This document shows positions 18,718-32,214 of a stretch of DNA of 64,000 nucleotides, one piece after another. The notes under the pieces are model-generated. The model was not told the DNA's origin, did no database searches, and saw nothing but the letters and a program-made list of their open reading frames with translations. Source of the DNA: DATMER01 sp031390755 (lineage in GTDB: Bacteria > Acidobacteriota > Thermoanaerobaculia > Multivoradales > UBA5704). How positions within the stretch are numbered: position 1 is the stretch's first letter; every line of letters starts with the position of its first letter. The position numbers and the translations under genes are program-made. The stretch lies in NCBI GenBank assembly GCA_031390755.1, contig JANMTS010000116.1:62001-126000 (forward strand), read 5' to 3'.

Positions 18718-19923
18718 TCACGATCTGGCGGCGTCCAGATTAAGCTCGAAGTCGCGGGCCAGCGTATCCGCGATCGCCCAGCCTTCGAGCGTCGGGACGA
18801 GCCATCCGCCTTCGACGTTCACCAGCCCCGCCATCCGCTCCAACTGAGACCCGTTCCTCTCCAGAAGATCGACGCCATAGCGCTGGCGGAACCGCTCCAG
18901 GTCGACGCCTTCGGCCGTCCGCAGACCGAGCATCAGCGCTTCCAGGGCCAGGTCTTCCGCGGTCAGATCCTCGCTCCCCGCGACGGGCCGCTCGCCCGCG
19001 TCGATCCGCGACTCGTAGGGGTTGATCTTCCGCTCATTCCACCAGCGCCGTCGTCCGGAGAGGGCGGAAAGGCCCGAGAACGAGTGCGCCGAAGGCCCGA
19101 CTCCGAGGTAAGGCGTGTGGTCCCAATACTTCCGGTTGTGCCGGGACTGATGCCCCGGCGAGCGCGCGAAGTTCGAGACCTCGTAGCCGGGCCAGCCGGC
19201 GTCCCGCAGGAAGGAATGCGTCAGAAGAAAGAGATCCGCTTGAGCCTCGTCCGGCGCTTCTGTCATCTTGCCCCGGGCGAGCCGGAAGCCGAATGGCGTC
19301 CCCTCGTGGATCGTGAGCTGATAGCAGGAGAGGTGATCCGGCTCCAGCGCGACCGCGGTCTCCAGGGTCCGCCGCCAATCGTCGGCCGTCTGGCCGGCCA
19401 GCCCATAGATCAGGTCGAGGGCCACGGTGTGGAACCCGGCCGCCCGGGCGAGCTCGACGCTCCGTCGAGCCTGCTCCGGCGAGTGGCGCCGTCCGAGGAA
19501 CGCCAGGGCTTGGGAATCAAAGGACTGGATTCCCAGAGACAGCGTCCGGACACCCAGTTCCCGCCAGGCCTGAACACTCTCGAGAGTCACATCCTCAGGG
19601 TTGGCCTCTAGAAAGATCCAGGCGTCCTCCTGGACCGGGAGCGAGCGTTTCGCCGCCGCGATGATCCGGCCGAGTTGCTCCGGACTGAGGGCGGAAGGGG
19701 TGCCGCCGCCGAAGTAGACCGTGTCGATTCCCTGGAACGGCCCCTGGACCAGCTCAACCTCTGCGGACCACATCCCAATCTCGGAGATGAGATGTTCCGT
19801 GAACCGCCCCCGCCGCTCTGGTCCGCCCGTCAGAACGGCGAAGTCACAGTACGGGCAGATGGCAGAGCAGAACGGGATGTGGAGGTAGAGGCCTGGTCGA
19901 TGGGAGTCGGACGGGTTCACCAT
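18718..19923 (-). CDS. hemW: Radical SAM heme chaperone HemW
   Basis: Binds heme and delivers it to client proteins, using a radical-SAM [4Fe-4S] cluster. The 401-residue protein has the cluster motif CxxxCxxC at Cys19, Cys23 and Cys26, reading CPYCDF. The aromatic after the third cysteine distinguishes HemW from the true coproporphyrinogen dehydrogenase HemN, which has a further cysteine there. The SAM glycine motif YFGGGTPS and the HemW/HemN C-terminal region follow. It starts at ATG 19923 and stands alone, with a toxin-antitoxin pair divergent 66 bases upstream. Its cluster would depend on assembly machinery such as the SUF operon in this window. Confidence 0.9.
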   Translation of the reverse strand: MVNPSDSHRPGLYLHIPFCSAICPYCDFAVLTGGPERRGRFTEHLISEIGMWSAEVELVQGPFQGIDTVYFGGGTPSALSPEQLGRIIAAAKRSLPVQEDAWIFLEANPEDVTLESVQAWRELGVRTLSLGIQSFDSQALAFLGRRHSPEQARRSVELARAAGFHTVALDLIYGLAGQTADDWRRTLETAVALEPDHLSCYQLTIHEGTPFGFRLARGKMTEAPDEAQADLFLLTHSFLRDAGWPGYEVSNFARSPGHQSRHNRKYWDHTPYLGVGPSAHSFSGLSALSGRRRWWNERKINPYESRIDAGERPVAGSEDLTAEDLALEALMLGLRTAEGVDLERFRQRYGVDLLERNGSQLERMAGLVNVEGGWLVPTLEGWAIADTLARDFELNLDAARS

Positions 19924-19989
19924 GATCGAGTCCGCCAGGTGGAAGTGTGCAACAGGGTGGCGTAGAGTAACCGCAAGGGAGGGCGCAGT

Positions 19990-20193
19990 ATGGCAGACGC
20001 AGGCATGGACGACAGCCGCATGAAAAATCTGGTCAAGACAGCCCTGATCGAGGTGCTTGAAGAGCGCAGGGATCTCGTACGGGATCTGCTAGAAGAGGCT
20101 CTGGAGGACATCGGTATGGTGCAGGCAATCCGAGAGGGGGAACAGAGTCTCCCGGTCGAACGTAGCGAGGTCTTCAGGATCCTCGAAGCGTGA
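19990..20193 (+). CDS. Antitoxin of a RelE-type toxin-antitoxin pair
   Basis: A 67-residue, highly acidic, mostly helical protein (ERRDLVRDLLEEALEDIGM), as expected for the labile half of a type II pair: an N-terminal dimerisation or DNA-binding part and a C-terminal tail that wraps the toxin. Its TGA overlaps the GTG of the downstream toxin by 4 bases, the usual coupled arrangement. The exact family (RelB, ParD or a Phd-like type) cannot be told by eye. It is probably autoregulatory, but no operator was identified in the short gap to hemW. Confidence 0.8.
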   Translation: MADAGMDDSRMKNLVKTALIEVLEERRDLVRDLLEEALEDIGMVQAIREGEQSLPVERSEVFRILEA

Positions 20194-20456
20194 AGACCGG
20201 CTTCCGGGAGAGCTTCGTCAGGGACTTGAAGCGGATCCAGCAGCCGGAGGTTCGGGCTCGGGTCAAGCAGGTCATTGAAGAGGTGGAGCGCGCCGCCAGC
20301 CTCGCGGAGATCCCCCAGATCAGGAAGCTTCAGGGCGGCGGCTCCTACTTTCGCATTCGACTTGGCGAGTACCGCCTGGGCCTGGCGGTTGAGGGCGATC
20401 AGGTGACCCTGATCAGAATCCTCCACCGCCGAGACATCTACAGGTACTTTCCCTAG
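20190..20456 (+). CDS. RelE/ParE-family toxin
   Basis: An 88-residue basic protein with the RelE/ParE fold signature: N-terminal helices (FVRDLKRI) and the central strand pattern FRIRLGEYRLGL, ending IRILHRRDIYRYFP. RelE-type members cleave ribosome-bound mRNA and ParE-type members poison gyrase. The conserved Arg and terminal Tyr fit the mRNA-interferase side, but this is not decisive. The start is GTG at 20190, overlapping the antitoxin stop. It is convergent with the lone antitoxin gene at 20504-20740. The pair looks intact. Confidence 0.87.
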   Translation: MKTGFRESFVRDLKRIQQPEVRARVKQVIEEVERAASLAEIPQIRKLQGGGSYFRIRLGEYRLGLAVEGDQVTLIRILHRRDIYRYFP

Positions 20457-20503
20457 CGTCCTCACTCATAGAGCCGATTGCGAGCTGAGGCTCATCCTTG
20501 GCT

Positions 20504-20740
20504 TCAGCGAGGAACTGGACAGCTCTCATCCGAAAAGACCTCATCCCAGGGAACAAGCCGGGCCCTTCCTTCGTCGATCGCGCGGCATCGCCTCTCGATT
20601 TCCTCGCTCCATAGCCGATCGTGGTCGGGGTGGTGGGGCTCGGCTTCAGTATCGAGGCTCAGTAGAAGCGTCCGGAGAAGCTGCTCGCGGCCCTCGACAG
20701 GCAGCTTCAAGATTTCCGACGTCAGATCTTCCAGTGTCAT
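20504..20740 (-). CDS. Lone addiction-module antitoxin-like protein
   Basis: Matches the small 'addiction module component' family: N-terminal LPVEGREQLLRTLLLSL, a central acidic segment with EEIERRCRAIDEGR, and a C-terminal VPWDEVF. Family members sit beside a RelE-like toxin on the same strand, but here no such toxin follows. The nearest RelE-type gene is on the opposite strand and already has its own antitoxin. I place the start at ATG 20740. An ATG at 20761 is also in frame, but it lies inside a perfect 16-base palindrome, which looks like an operator. It is 78 residues from 20740. Confidence 0.75.
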   Translation of the reverse strand: MTLEDLTSEILKLPVEGREQLLRTLLLSLDTEAEPHHPDHDRLWSEEIERRCRAIDEGRARLVPWDEVFSDESCPVPR

Positions 20741-20752
20741 CGTCGCACGTAG

Positions 20753-20768
20753 CGGGAACATGTTCCCG
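20753..20768. promoter_or_regulatory. 16-base perfect palindrome, probable operator
   Basis: CGGGAACATGTTCCCG is a perfect inverted repeat lying 12-28 bases upstream of the ATG at 20740 of the lone antitoxin, in the short gap to hflX. Antitoxins of type II modules commonly bind such palindromes to repress themselves. Its position over the alternative upstream ATG is why the downstream start is preferred. The binding protein is inferred, not shown. Confidence 0.55.
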
Positions 20769-20776
20769 AGTTTAGC

Positions 20777-22402
20777 TCAGCTCGCCTCGGCCGTCACTTC
20801 CTCGGCAGCTTCGGCGGCTTCGGCGGCTTCGCCTTCGGCTCCATACTCCTTCACAAACGGCCGCTCCCGCCCCAGCCGCTCTTCGGAGGCATGAATGAGA
20901 TCTGGCAGGCCCTTCCGGGTGACGGCGCTCACGGGGATGCCGCCGTAGCTCCGGGTCAGGGCTTCGGCTTCAGGCTCGGGGAGGAGGTCGATCTTGTTCA
21001 GCACCAGGAGGCGCGGGACGTCGATGAGGTCCAGCTCTTCCAGGATGCTTTCGACCGCGGCCTTCTTCGCTTCCAGCCTCGGATCGGCCGCGTCCACCAC
21101 ATGGAGGAGCAGATCCGCTCCGGTCAGCTCTTCCAGGGTCGCGCGGAAGGCGGCGACCAGATCCTTGGGCAGGTCGGCGAGGAAACCCACGGTGTCGGTG
21201 ATCACCACCTCGCCTTCCCTCGGGAAGCGCAGGCGCCGGCTCGTCGGGTCGAGCGTCATGAAGAGCTTGTCCTCGGCCTCGACCTCGCTGCCGGTCAGGG
21301 CGTTCAGGAGCGTGCTCTTGCCGGCGTTCGTGTAGCCGATGATCGAGAGCGTCGGAACGCCCTCGTCGTGCCGGCGGCGGCGGCGCAGGTCGCGCTGCTT
21401 CGAGAGGTTCTCCACCTGCTTTTCGAGCCCCCGGATGCGGTCGCGGATGCGGCGGCGCCCGATTTCCATGACGGTCTCGCCGGGGCCCCGGCCGCCGATG
21501 CCGCCGCTCAGGCGCGAGAGACCCGCGTCCTGCTCGTTCAGGCGGGGCAGGGCGTACTTGAGCTGCGCCAGCTCGACCTGCAGCTTGCCGTCCCGGCTCC
21601 TCGCGCGCTGCGCGAAGACGTCCAGGATGAGCTGCGTGCGGTCGATCGCCGTCAGGCCGGTGGCGTCCTCGAAGGCTCGCGCCTGGGCCGGCTTCAGGTC
21701 GATGTCGAAGACCGCGACGCTCGCGCGGCGGCGCATGGCTTCCAGGACGATCTCCTGGAGCTTGCCGCTGCCGACCACGGTGCGCGGATGGACCTGCGCG
21801 CGCTTCTGGCGCATGGTGCCGGCGATTTCCACGTTGGCCGAGCGGACCAGCTCCAGCATCTCCTGGAAGTGCTCGTCCTCGGGAACGATGCCGATGACCA
21901 GCACGCGCTCGCGGTCGGTGGAGCCCGCGTCGCTGGTGATGCGCGCAACCTCCTCTTCGAGGGCGCGCATCGTGGCCAGGACGTCGAGGTCGGTCGAGAG
22001 CTGATAGACGTCCCGCATCTGGATCCGCTCGAAGGGATCCTGCGCCAGGCCGTCGACCTTGGTGACGGAGGCCTCCGGCGCCAGGTGGGCGACCTCGGCG
22101 CGCCCGGGCAGACCGCTGCCGAGCACCTCGACCATGGCGACCATGTCCAGGCGCAGCAGCGCGAGGTCGTTCAGGTCGTCCTTGGTGAGCGGCTCACCCT
22201 TGAGATGGGTATGGACGAGCCGCAGGCCGCGGAAGCGGCTGGTACCGCCGCGCAGACGGCCGACGTCCGGCAGCTCCAGGCCCTGTGCATCGCCCAGGAT
22301 GACGTTGCGCACGGTCCCGTCGCGGTCGAGCAGCACGCCGACCTGGCGGCCGAGCTTTCGCGAAATCTCCGTGAGATGCCGCGCCAGCTCGGGCGAAACC
22401 AC
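20777..22402 (-). CDS. hflX: Ribosome-associated GTPase HflX, long form
   Basis: Splits stalled 70S ribosomes and 50S assemblies in a GTP-dependent way. The coordinates use the first conventional start (GTG 22402), giving 541 residues. It has the HflX N-terminal nucleotide-binding subdomain, the family motif SGGIGGRGPGE, the G1 loop GYTNAGKST near residue 355, DTVGF (G3) and NKID (G4). It ends in an acidic Ala/Glu tail. The family-typical segment ERTYRRRVDPREV is encoded in frame just upstream of the GTG, so translation very likely begins earlier. The only candidate there is an ATT at 22498 behind a perfect AAGGAG. It is longer than the usual 400-450 residues, as in some other deep-branching bacteria. 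Confidence 0.93.
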   Translation of the reverse strand: MVSPELARHLTEISRKLGRQVGVLLDRDGTVRNVILGDAQGLELPDVGRLRGGTSRFRGLRLVHTHLKGEPLTKDDLNDLALLRLDMVAMVEVLGSGLPGRAEVAHLAPEASVTKVDGLAQDPFERIQMRDVYQLSTDLDVLATMRALEEEVARITSDAGSTDRERVLVIGIVPEDEHFQEMLELVRSANVEIAGTMRQKRAQVHPRTVVGSGKLQEIVLEAMRRRASVAVFDIDLKPAQARAFEDATGLTAIDRTQLILDVFAQRARSRDGKLQVELAQLKYALPRLNEQDAGLSRLSGGIGGRGPGETVMEIGRRRIRDRIRGLEKQVENLSKQRDLRRRRRHDEGVPTLSIIGYTNAGKSTLLNALTGSEVEAEDKLFMTLDPTSRRLRFPREGEVVITDTVGFLADLPKDLVAAFRATLEELTGADLLLHVVDAADPRLEAKKAAVESILEELDLIDVPRLLVLNKIDLLPEPEAEALTRSYGGIPVSAVTRKGLPDLIHASEERLGRERPFVKEYGAEGEAAEAAEAAEEVTAEAS

Positions 22403-22495
22403 CTCGCGCGGATCGACCCGGCGGCGGTAGGTGCGCTCCAGCGCGCGGATCTCGGACGTCTTGATGCCCCGGATGTCTCCGGCGATCTGATTGGA

Positions 22496-22510
22496 AATGA
22501 GCGTCTCCTT
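22496..22510 (-). promoter_or_regulatory. Probable ATT start codon with ribosome binding site for hflX
   Basis: On the minus strand AAGGAG (22505-22510) is followed after 6 bases by ATT (22496-22498), in frame with hflX. An in-frame TAG sits immediately upstream at 22511-22513. No ATG, GTG or TTG exists in frame between that stop and the GTG at 22402. The 32 codons gained encode SNQIAGDIRGIKTSEIRALE and a continuation that looks like the normal HflX N-terminus. ATT starts are rare; infC and pcnB in E. coli are the known examples. Confidence 0.5.
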
Positions 22511-22543
22511 CTACTTCTTCGTTCGTCGGCTTCGTTCTTCGGC

Positions 22544-23242
22544 TCAGTGAACCGTGGGCGGAGAGTAGTACTCGTCCGGCGACAGCGCGTCGAGCCCCAT
22601 TCCCATCAACGTCAGAAGCAGCTCTTCTCTTTCCATCGGACCGAGCGCCTCGAGGAGAGCCTGCTTTTCGGCCGGCCGGAACGGCAGCGCGGCGGCGAGC
22701 CCGTTGAGCAGGATGACGCCTGGCAGCGAGCCGAGGAGATCGAAATCGAACTCCAGGCTGTTGATCTCGGCGAAGCCGCGCAGGCCGCGCAGCACCCGCG
22801 ACGGATCGAGCAGGCTCGCCAGCTCGCGCTCGTCGCCCGGGAACGCCGAGTAGTCCGCCTCTACCCGCCGGTAGCCCCGGCAGAGCGGCAGCTCACGGGC
22901 GATCCGGAAGCGCGAGACGCCGCGCAGCACGACGAAATAGCGGCCGTCCGGCTGCGACTCGCTGCGCTCGATCTTCCCGACGCAGCCGATCGGATAGAGG
23001 TCCGGGTTCGACGCGGTCTCGGCCGTCTCCACCCAGTTGTCCGGCTGCGGCACGAACGGCTGGATCATCCCGATGTGGTTGCCGCTCTCCAGGGCGTCCG
23101 CCACCATGTTCCGGTAGCGCGGCTCGAACACGTTGAGCGGCAGCAGGTTGCCCGGCAGCAGCAGAGAGCCGGTGAGCGGGAAGACCGGGATGACGCTCGG
23201 CGGCGTGCCTGAAGGCGTGGGAGGCATGAAAGGCGTGGACAT
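22544..23242 (-). CDS. LON substrate-binding domain protein
   Basis: A 232-residue stand-alone protein resembling the N-terminal domain of Lon protease (VIPVFPLTGSLLLPGNLLPLNVFEPRYRN in overlapping pieces; GCVGKIERSE; FVVLRGVSRFRI). It has no AAA+ or protease domain. Such proteins are widespread in bacteria; their role is not settled. Its ATG lies two bases after the lepA stop, so it is translationally coupled to lepA, and hflX follows on the same strand, giving a lepA-LON-hflX run of translation-quality genes. No signal peptide is seen. Confidence 0.87.
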   Translation of the reverse strand: MSTPFMPPTPSGTPPSVIPVFPLTGSLLLPGNLLPLNVFEPRYRNMVADALESGNHIGMIQPFVPQPDNWVETAETASNPDLYPIGCVGKIERSESQPDGRYFVVLRGVSRFRIARELPLCRGYRRVEADYSAFPGDERELASLLDPSRVLRGLRGFAEINSLEFDFDLLGSLPGVILLNGLAAALPFRPAEKQALLEALGPMEREELLLTLMGMGLDALSPDEYYSPPTVH

Positions 23243-23244
23243 GC

Positions 23245-25083
<1,839 letters not shown>

Positions 25084-25232
25084 TCAGGCAGTCGGGCCAC
25101 TCAAGGCAGCAGGCCCCGCGCCCGCGCGTGGCGGGACCGGTGCTCGGGGGGCTCATCAACCTTTCATCCTACAACGCTTGAGGGGGGCGGCGCTCTTCCC
25201 GCCCCTTCAGGAGATGGCTCAGGAGGGTGTGC

Positions 25233-25628
25233 GTGAAGCCCAAAATGGGAGGAAAACCGGCGGGCCGACCGGCGGGCAAGCTGGTCTGGTCGTCCGAGAA
25301 ACCGCTGGAACACCGATCGGACGCCCCCGCCAAGGAGCCCTGGCGGAGCCTGCCTCCCAGGGAGCAGGACGTGCGGGTCCGCCGCGAGAGCAAGGGGCGC
25401 GGCGGCAAGACGGTCACCGTGGCCACCCCCCTGGTGCTCACCCGCGACGACGCCTCGAAGCTCCTCGCCGACTGGAAGCGCCTCTGCGGCGGCGGCGGCG
25501 CGCTCAAGGCCTCGAAGACCCAGGGCGGCGACCCCTGCTTCGAGCTGGAGGTCCAGGGCGACCATGCCGACAGGATCCTGGCCGAGCTGCTCAAGGCCGG
25601 CTACAAGGCGAAGCGGGCGGGGGGTTGA
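25233..25628 (+). CDS. SUI1/YciH-family translation initiation factor-like protein
   Basis: About 131 residues. The C-terminal 80 or so match the SUI1 (eIF1-like) fold: VRVRRESKGRGGKTVTV, LLADWKRLCGGGG and the final strand-helix HADRILAELLKAGYK. In bacteria such proteins are accessory and not essential. The N-terminal third is basic and disordered. AGGAGG at 25221-25226 supports the GTG at 25233; a GTG at 25227 is in frame but too close to that site. It is divergent from lepA and lies just upstream of the SUF promoter, not obviously part of that operon. Confidence 0.85.
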   Translation: MKPKMGGKPAGRPAGKLVWSSEKPLEHRSDAPAKEPWRSLPPREQDVRVRRESKGRGGKTVTVATPLVLTRDDASKLLADWKRLCGGGGALKASKTQGGDPCFELEVQGDHADRILAELLKAGYKAKRAGG

Positions 25629-25639
25629 TCGGGCCCGGC

Positions 25640-25687
25640 TTGACATTTTTCTTCGTCTGGGGTGGAATCAGGACCGAACCAGTCCTG
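25640..25687 (+). promoter_or_regulatory. SUF operon promoter with Rrf2-type operator
   Basis: A consensus -35 box TTGACA (25640-25645) is followed after 17 bases by TGGAAT (25663-25668) as -10. Overlapping the expected transcription start is a perfect inverted repeat, CAGGAC (25669-25674), 7-base spacer, GTCCTG (25682-25687). It ends 17 bases before the ATG of the Rrf2 regulator. The placement fits autorepression by the Rrf2 protein. The boxes are read directly; the regulator-site pairing is inference. Confidence 0.65.
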
Positions 25688-25704
25688 TTTACTCTGGCTG
25701 AGCC

Positions 25705-26193
25705 ATGATTCGAATCACCAAGCAGACCGACTACGGAATCGTCCTCCTGACCCACCTTGCGGCCCAGTCCGAGCGCTCCCTGAACGCTCCGGAGCTGGCC
25801 GCCGAGACGCAGCTGCCGCTGCCGATGGTCAGCAAGATCCTGAAGATCCTGGTGCGGGACGGCATGCTCGCGTCGCACCGCGGCGTCAAGGGCGGATACA
25901 GCCTGGGCCGGCTGCCGGAAGAGATCACCATGGCCGAGATCATCGCGGCCCTGGAAGGACCGATCGCCATCACCGAGTGCGTCGACGTGGGCAGCGACTG
26001 CGCCCACGAGCGGCTGTGCCCGGTGCGGAGCAACTGGCAGCGGATCAACGACGCGGTGCGCGGCGCGCTGGAGCAGATCACCCTGGCCGAGATGGCCGGA
26101 CCGCTCACCCCGGTCCAGACGCTGGTGACGCTGGGAGGAGGCAAGTACGCCCCCAACCCCAAGTACTCCGGCGCGCACCTGCGCGAGGTCTGA
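25705..26193 (+). CDS. Rrf2-family regulator of the SUF operon
   Basis: A 162-residue winged-helix regulator. The N-terminal helix-turn-helix region (LAAETQLPLPMVSKILKIL) is followed by the family signature GVKGGYSLGR. Three cysteines at residues 92, 99 and 105 match the IscR arrangement for binding an iron-sulfur cluster, so the protein probably senses cluster status and represses the operon when clusters are plentiful. It resembles the SUF-linked subgroup of Rrf2 proteins that head suf operons. It is the first gene, 61 bases upstream of sufB. Autoregulation is suggested by the inverted repeat in its own leader. Confidence 0.93.
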   Translation: MIRITKQTDYGIVLLTHLAAQSERSLNAPELAAETQLPLPMVSKILKILVRDGMLASHRGVKGGYSLGRLPEEITMAEIIAALEGPIAITECVDVGSDCAHERLCPVRSNWQRINDAVRGALEQITLAEMAGPLTPVQTLVTLGGGKYAPNPKYSGAHLREV

Positions 26194-26254
26194 CCACACA
26201 TCCTCTGAAGCCTTGATTTCAGACCGATGATTTCCGATAGATAAGGAAGAGCCC

Positions 26255-27703
<1,449 letters not shown>

Positions 27704-27748
27704 AACGCCGGCCCTCCCCTTCCTTACGAAATAAGAGAGAGACTGCGA

Positions 27749-28540
<792 letters not shown>

Positions 28541-28542
28541 CC

Positions 28543-29951
<1,409 letters not shown>

Positions 29952-29955
<4 letters not shown>

Positions 29956-31274
29956 TCCTCGACGGCGCCACGGCGCCCTCCCCTCGCCACGCGGGGGGAG
30001 GGACGGGATCGGCTCAACTCGCGCCGGCCTACGATCTCGCCCGGGTGCGGGAGGACTTCCCCATCCTGGCCCGGCAGATCCACGGCCGGCCGCTCGTCTA
30101 CCTGGACAACGCGGCCAGCACGCAGAAGCCGCGCGCGGTGATCGACGCGATCTCCGAGTGCTACGACGGCTACTACGCGAATGTCGAGCGCGGCGTCCAC
30201 ACGCTGTCCCAGCTCTCCACCGAGGCCCGAGAGGGCGCCCGCGAGACCGTCCGCCGGTTTCTCAGCGCCGGCCACGCGGACGAGATTGTCTTCGTGCGCG
30301 GCACGACCGAGGCGGTCAACCTGGTCGCCATGTCTTGGGGTCGGGGGGAACAGGGGGGCCGCGCGAACGTCGGCCCGGGCGACGAGATCCTGATCACCGA
30401 GCTGGAGCACCACTCGAACCTGGTCCCCTGGCAGTCGCTCTGCCTGGAGCGCGGCGCGACCCTCCGCGTGGCTCCGATCGACGACCGCGGCGAGGTGATC
30501 CTGGAGGAGCTGGAGCGGCTGCTGTCGGACCGGACCCGGCTGGTGGCCGTGGCCCACGTCTCGAATGCGCTCGGCACCGTGAACCCGATCCGCGAGATCG
30601 CCGGGATGGCCCACCGGCAGGGCGCCCTCGTGTTTGTGGACGGCGCCCAGGGCGTGCCGCACGCGCAGGTCGACGTCCAGGATCTCGGCTGCGACTTCTA
30701 CGCCTTCTCCGGCCACAAGATCTACGGCCCCAGCGGCATCGGCGTCCTCTACGGGCGCAAGGAGCTGCTGGACGCGATGCCGCCCTGGCAGACCGGCGGC
30801 GGCATGGTCCACGTCGTCACCTTCGAAAAGACCACCTGGGCGCCGGCGCCCCACCGCTTCGAGGCCGGCACTCCGTTCATCGAGGGGGCCATCGGCCTGG
30901 CCGCGGCGATCGACTATATCCAGGGGATCGGCGAGGGGATCGGCCTGCCGGCCATCGCGGCCTGGGAGGCGGAGCTTCTCCGCCACGCGACGGAGCGCCT
31001 CGCCGAGATCCCGGGCCTGCGCCTGATCGGCACGGCGCCGCACAAGGCGGCCGTGGTCTCCTTCGTGATGGAGGGCATCCACCCGCACGATATCGGCACG
31101 ATCCTGGACCGCGACGGCGTGGCGGTGCGGGCCGGCCACCACTGCGCCCAGCCGGTGATGGCGCGGTTCGGCGTGCCGGCCACGACGCGGGCCTCGTTCG
31201 GGCTCTACAATCGTCATGAGGACGTGGACGTCCTCGTGACCGGCCTGCTGCGGGCCCGGGAGATCTTCGGCTGA
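29952..31274 (+). CDS. sufS: SufS-type cysteine desulfurase
   Basis: Group II PLP enzyme that takes sulfur from cysteine and passes it as persulfide to SufU. The core starts ARVREDFPILARQIHGRPL. The PLP lysine lies in FSGHKIYGPSG and the catalytic cysteine in RAGHHCAQP. The coordinates use the TTG at 29952 that overlaps the sufD stop, giving 440 residues with a low-complexity extension of about 25 residues before the core; a downstream start would also give a full core. The stop overlaps the sufU ATG by one base. Confidence 0.94.
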
Positions 31275-31723
31275 TGTCCGATCTGCGCGATCTCTATCAG
31301 GAGATCATCCTCGACCACACGCGCCACCCCCGGAACTTCGGGCCGCTGGCGAACGCCAATCATGAAGCCGAGGGCTACAACCCGCTCTGCGGCGACCGGG
31401 TGAGCCTGCACCTGCGCGTGGAGGGCGACCGGATCGAGGACATCGCCTTCGAGGGCTCGGGCTGCGCCATCTCCACGGCCTCGGCGTCGCTGATGACCGA
31501 GGCGCTCAAGGGCAAGACGCTGCCCGAGGCGCGGGAGCTGTTCCGCGGCTTCCACCAGATGCTGACCGCGAGCGGCGACGGCGCCGACCTCGGCAAGCTG
31601 GCCGTGTTCTCCGGGGTGCGCGAGTTCCCCATCCGGGTCAAGTGCGCGACGCTCGCGTGGCACGCCCTGCAGTCCGCGCTCGCGCAGCCGCAACCGGTTT
31701 CGACCCCGATTTCGATTCAGTAA
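31274..31723 (+). CDS. sufU: SufU zinc-dependent sulfurtransferase
   Basis: A 149-residue IscU-like protein that receives persulfide sulfur from SufS and relays it to SufB. The three ligand cysteines are present in NPLCGDR, GSGCAIS and IRVKCATLAW. The insertion between the second and third cysteines typical of SufU, compared with IscU, is visible. It starts one base inside the sufS stop. No SufE gene is seen, so this SUF set is of the SufSU type. Confidence 0.95.
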   Translation: MSDLRDLYQEIILDHTRHPRNFGPLANANHEAEGYNPLCGDRVSLHLRVEGDRIEDIAFEGSGCAISTASASLMTEALKGKTLPEARELFRGFHQMLTASGDGADLGKLAVFSGVREFPIRVKCATLAWHALQSALAQPQPVSTPISIQ

Positions 31724-31733
31724 GGAGTCTCCG

Positions 31734-32105
31734 ATGTCCGACGACACGCCAGGCACCAACCCGACCGAGACGATCCAGGCATCTGCCGAGGGAGAAGCCG
31801 CTCCGGATCTCGAAAACCAGATCGTCGACGCGCTCAAGTCCATCTTCGATCCGGAGATCCCGGTCAACATCTACGAGCTCGGCCTGATCTACGACCTGGA
31901 GATCGCCGCCGAGGGCCAGGTGAACATCAAGATGACGCTCACCTCGCCCGGCTGTCCGGTCGCGGGCTCGCTCCCCGGAGAGGTCAAGGCCCGGGTCGAG
32001 GGAGTTCCCGGCGTCGCCGCGGCGGACGTCGAGCTGGTCTGGGACCCGTCCTGGAATCCGTCGATGATGACGGAAGCCGCGCGGCTCCAGCTCGGCATGT
32101 TCTAG
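31734..32105 (+). CDS. sufT: SufT-like MIP18/DUF59 protein
   Basis: A 123-residue protein with the DUF59 signature DPEIPVNIYELGLIY and the conserved TSPGCP cysteine. SufT proteins help mature iron-sulfur targets under high cluster demand. A 30-residue acidic N-terminal extension precedes the domain. It is the last gene of the operon, 10 bases after sufU with a ribosome site AAGGAG. No strong terminator hairpin was found in the 109 bases downstream. Confidence 0.92.
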   Translation: MSDDTPGTNPTETIQASAEGEAAPDLENQIVDALKSIFDPEIPVNIYELGLIYDLEIAAEGQVNIKMTLTSPGCPVAGSLPGEVKARVEGVPGVAAADVELVWDPSWNPSMMTEAARLQLGMF

Positions 32106-32214
32106 GCCCTCCCCGGTTCGACCGCAATCCCCGGATGGCCCCGTCGGCCCCCTCCCCTCTACGCTCCTTCTGCCGGTGCATGACGCCCGGCAAGGCAGCG
32201 GAGGAGAGCGCGAC

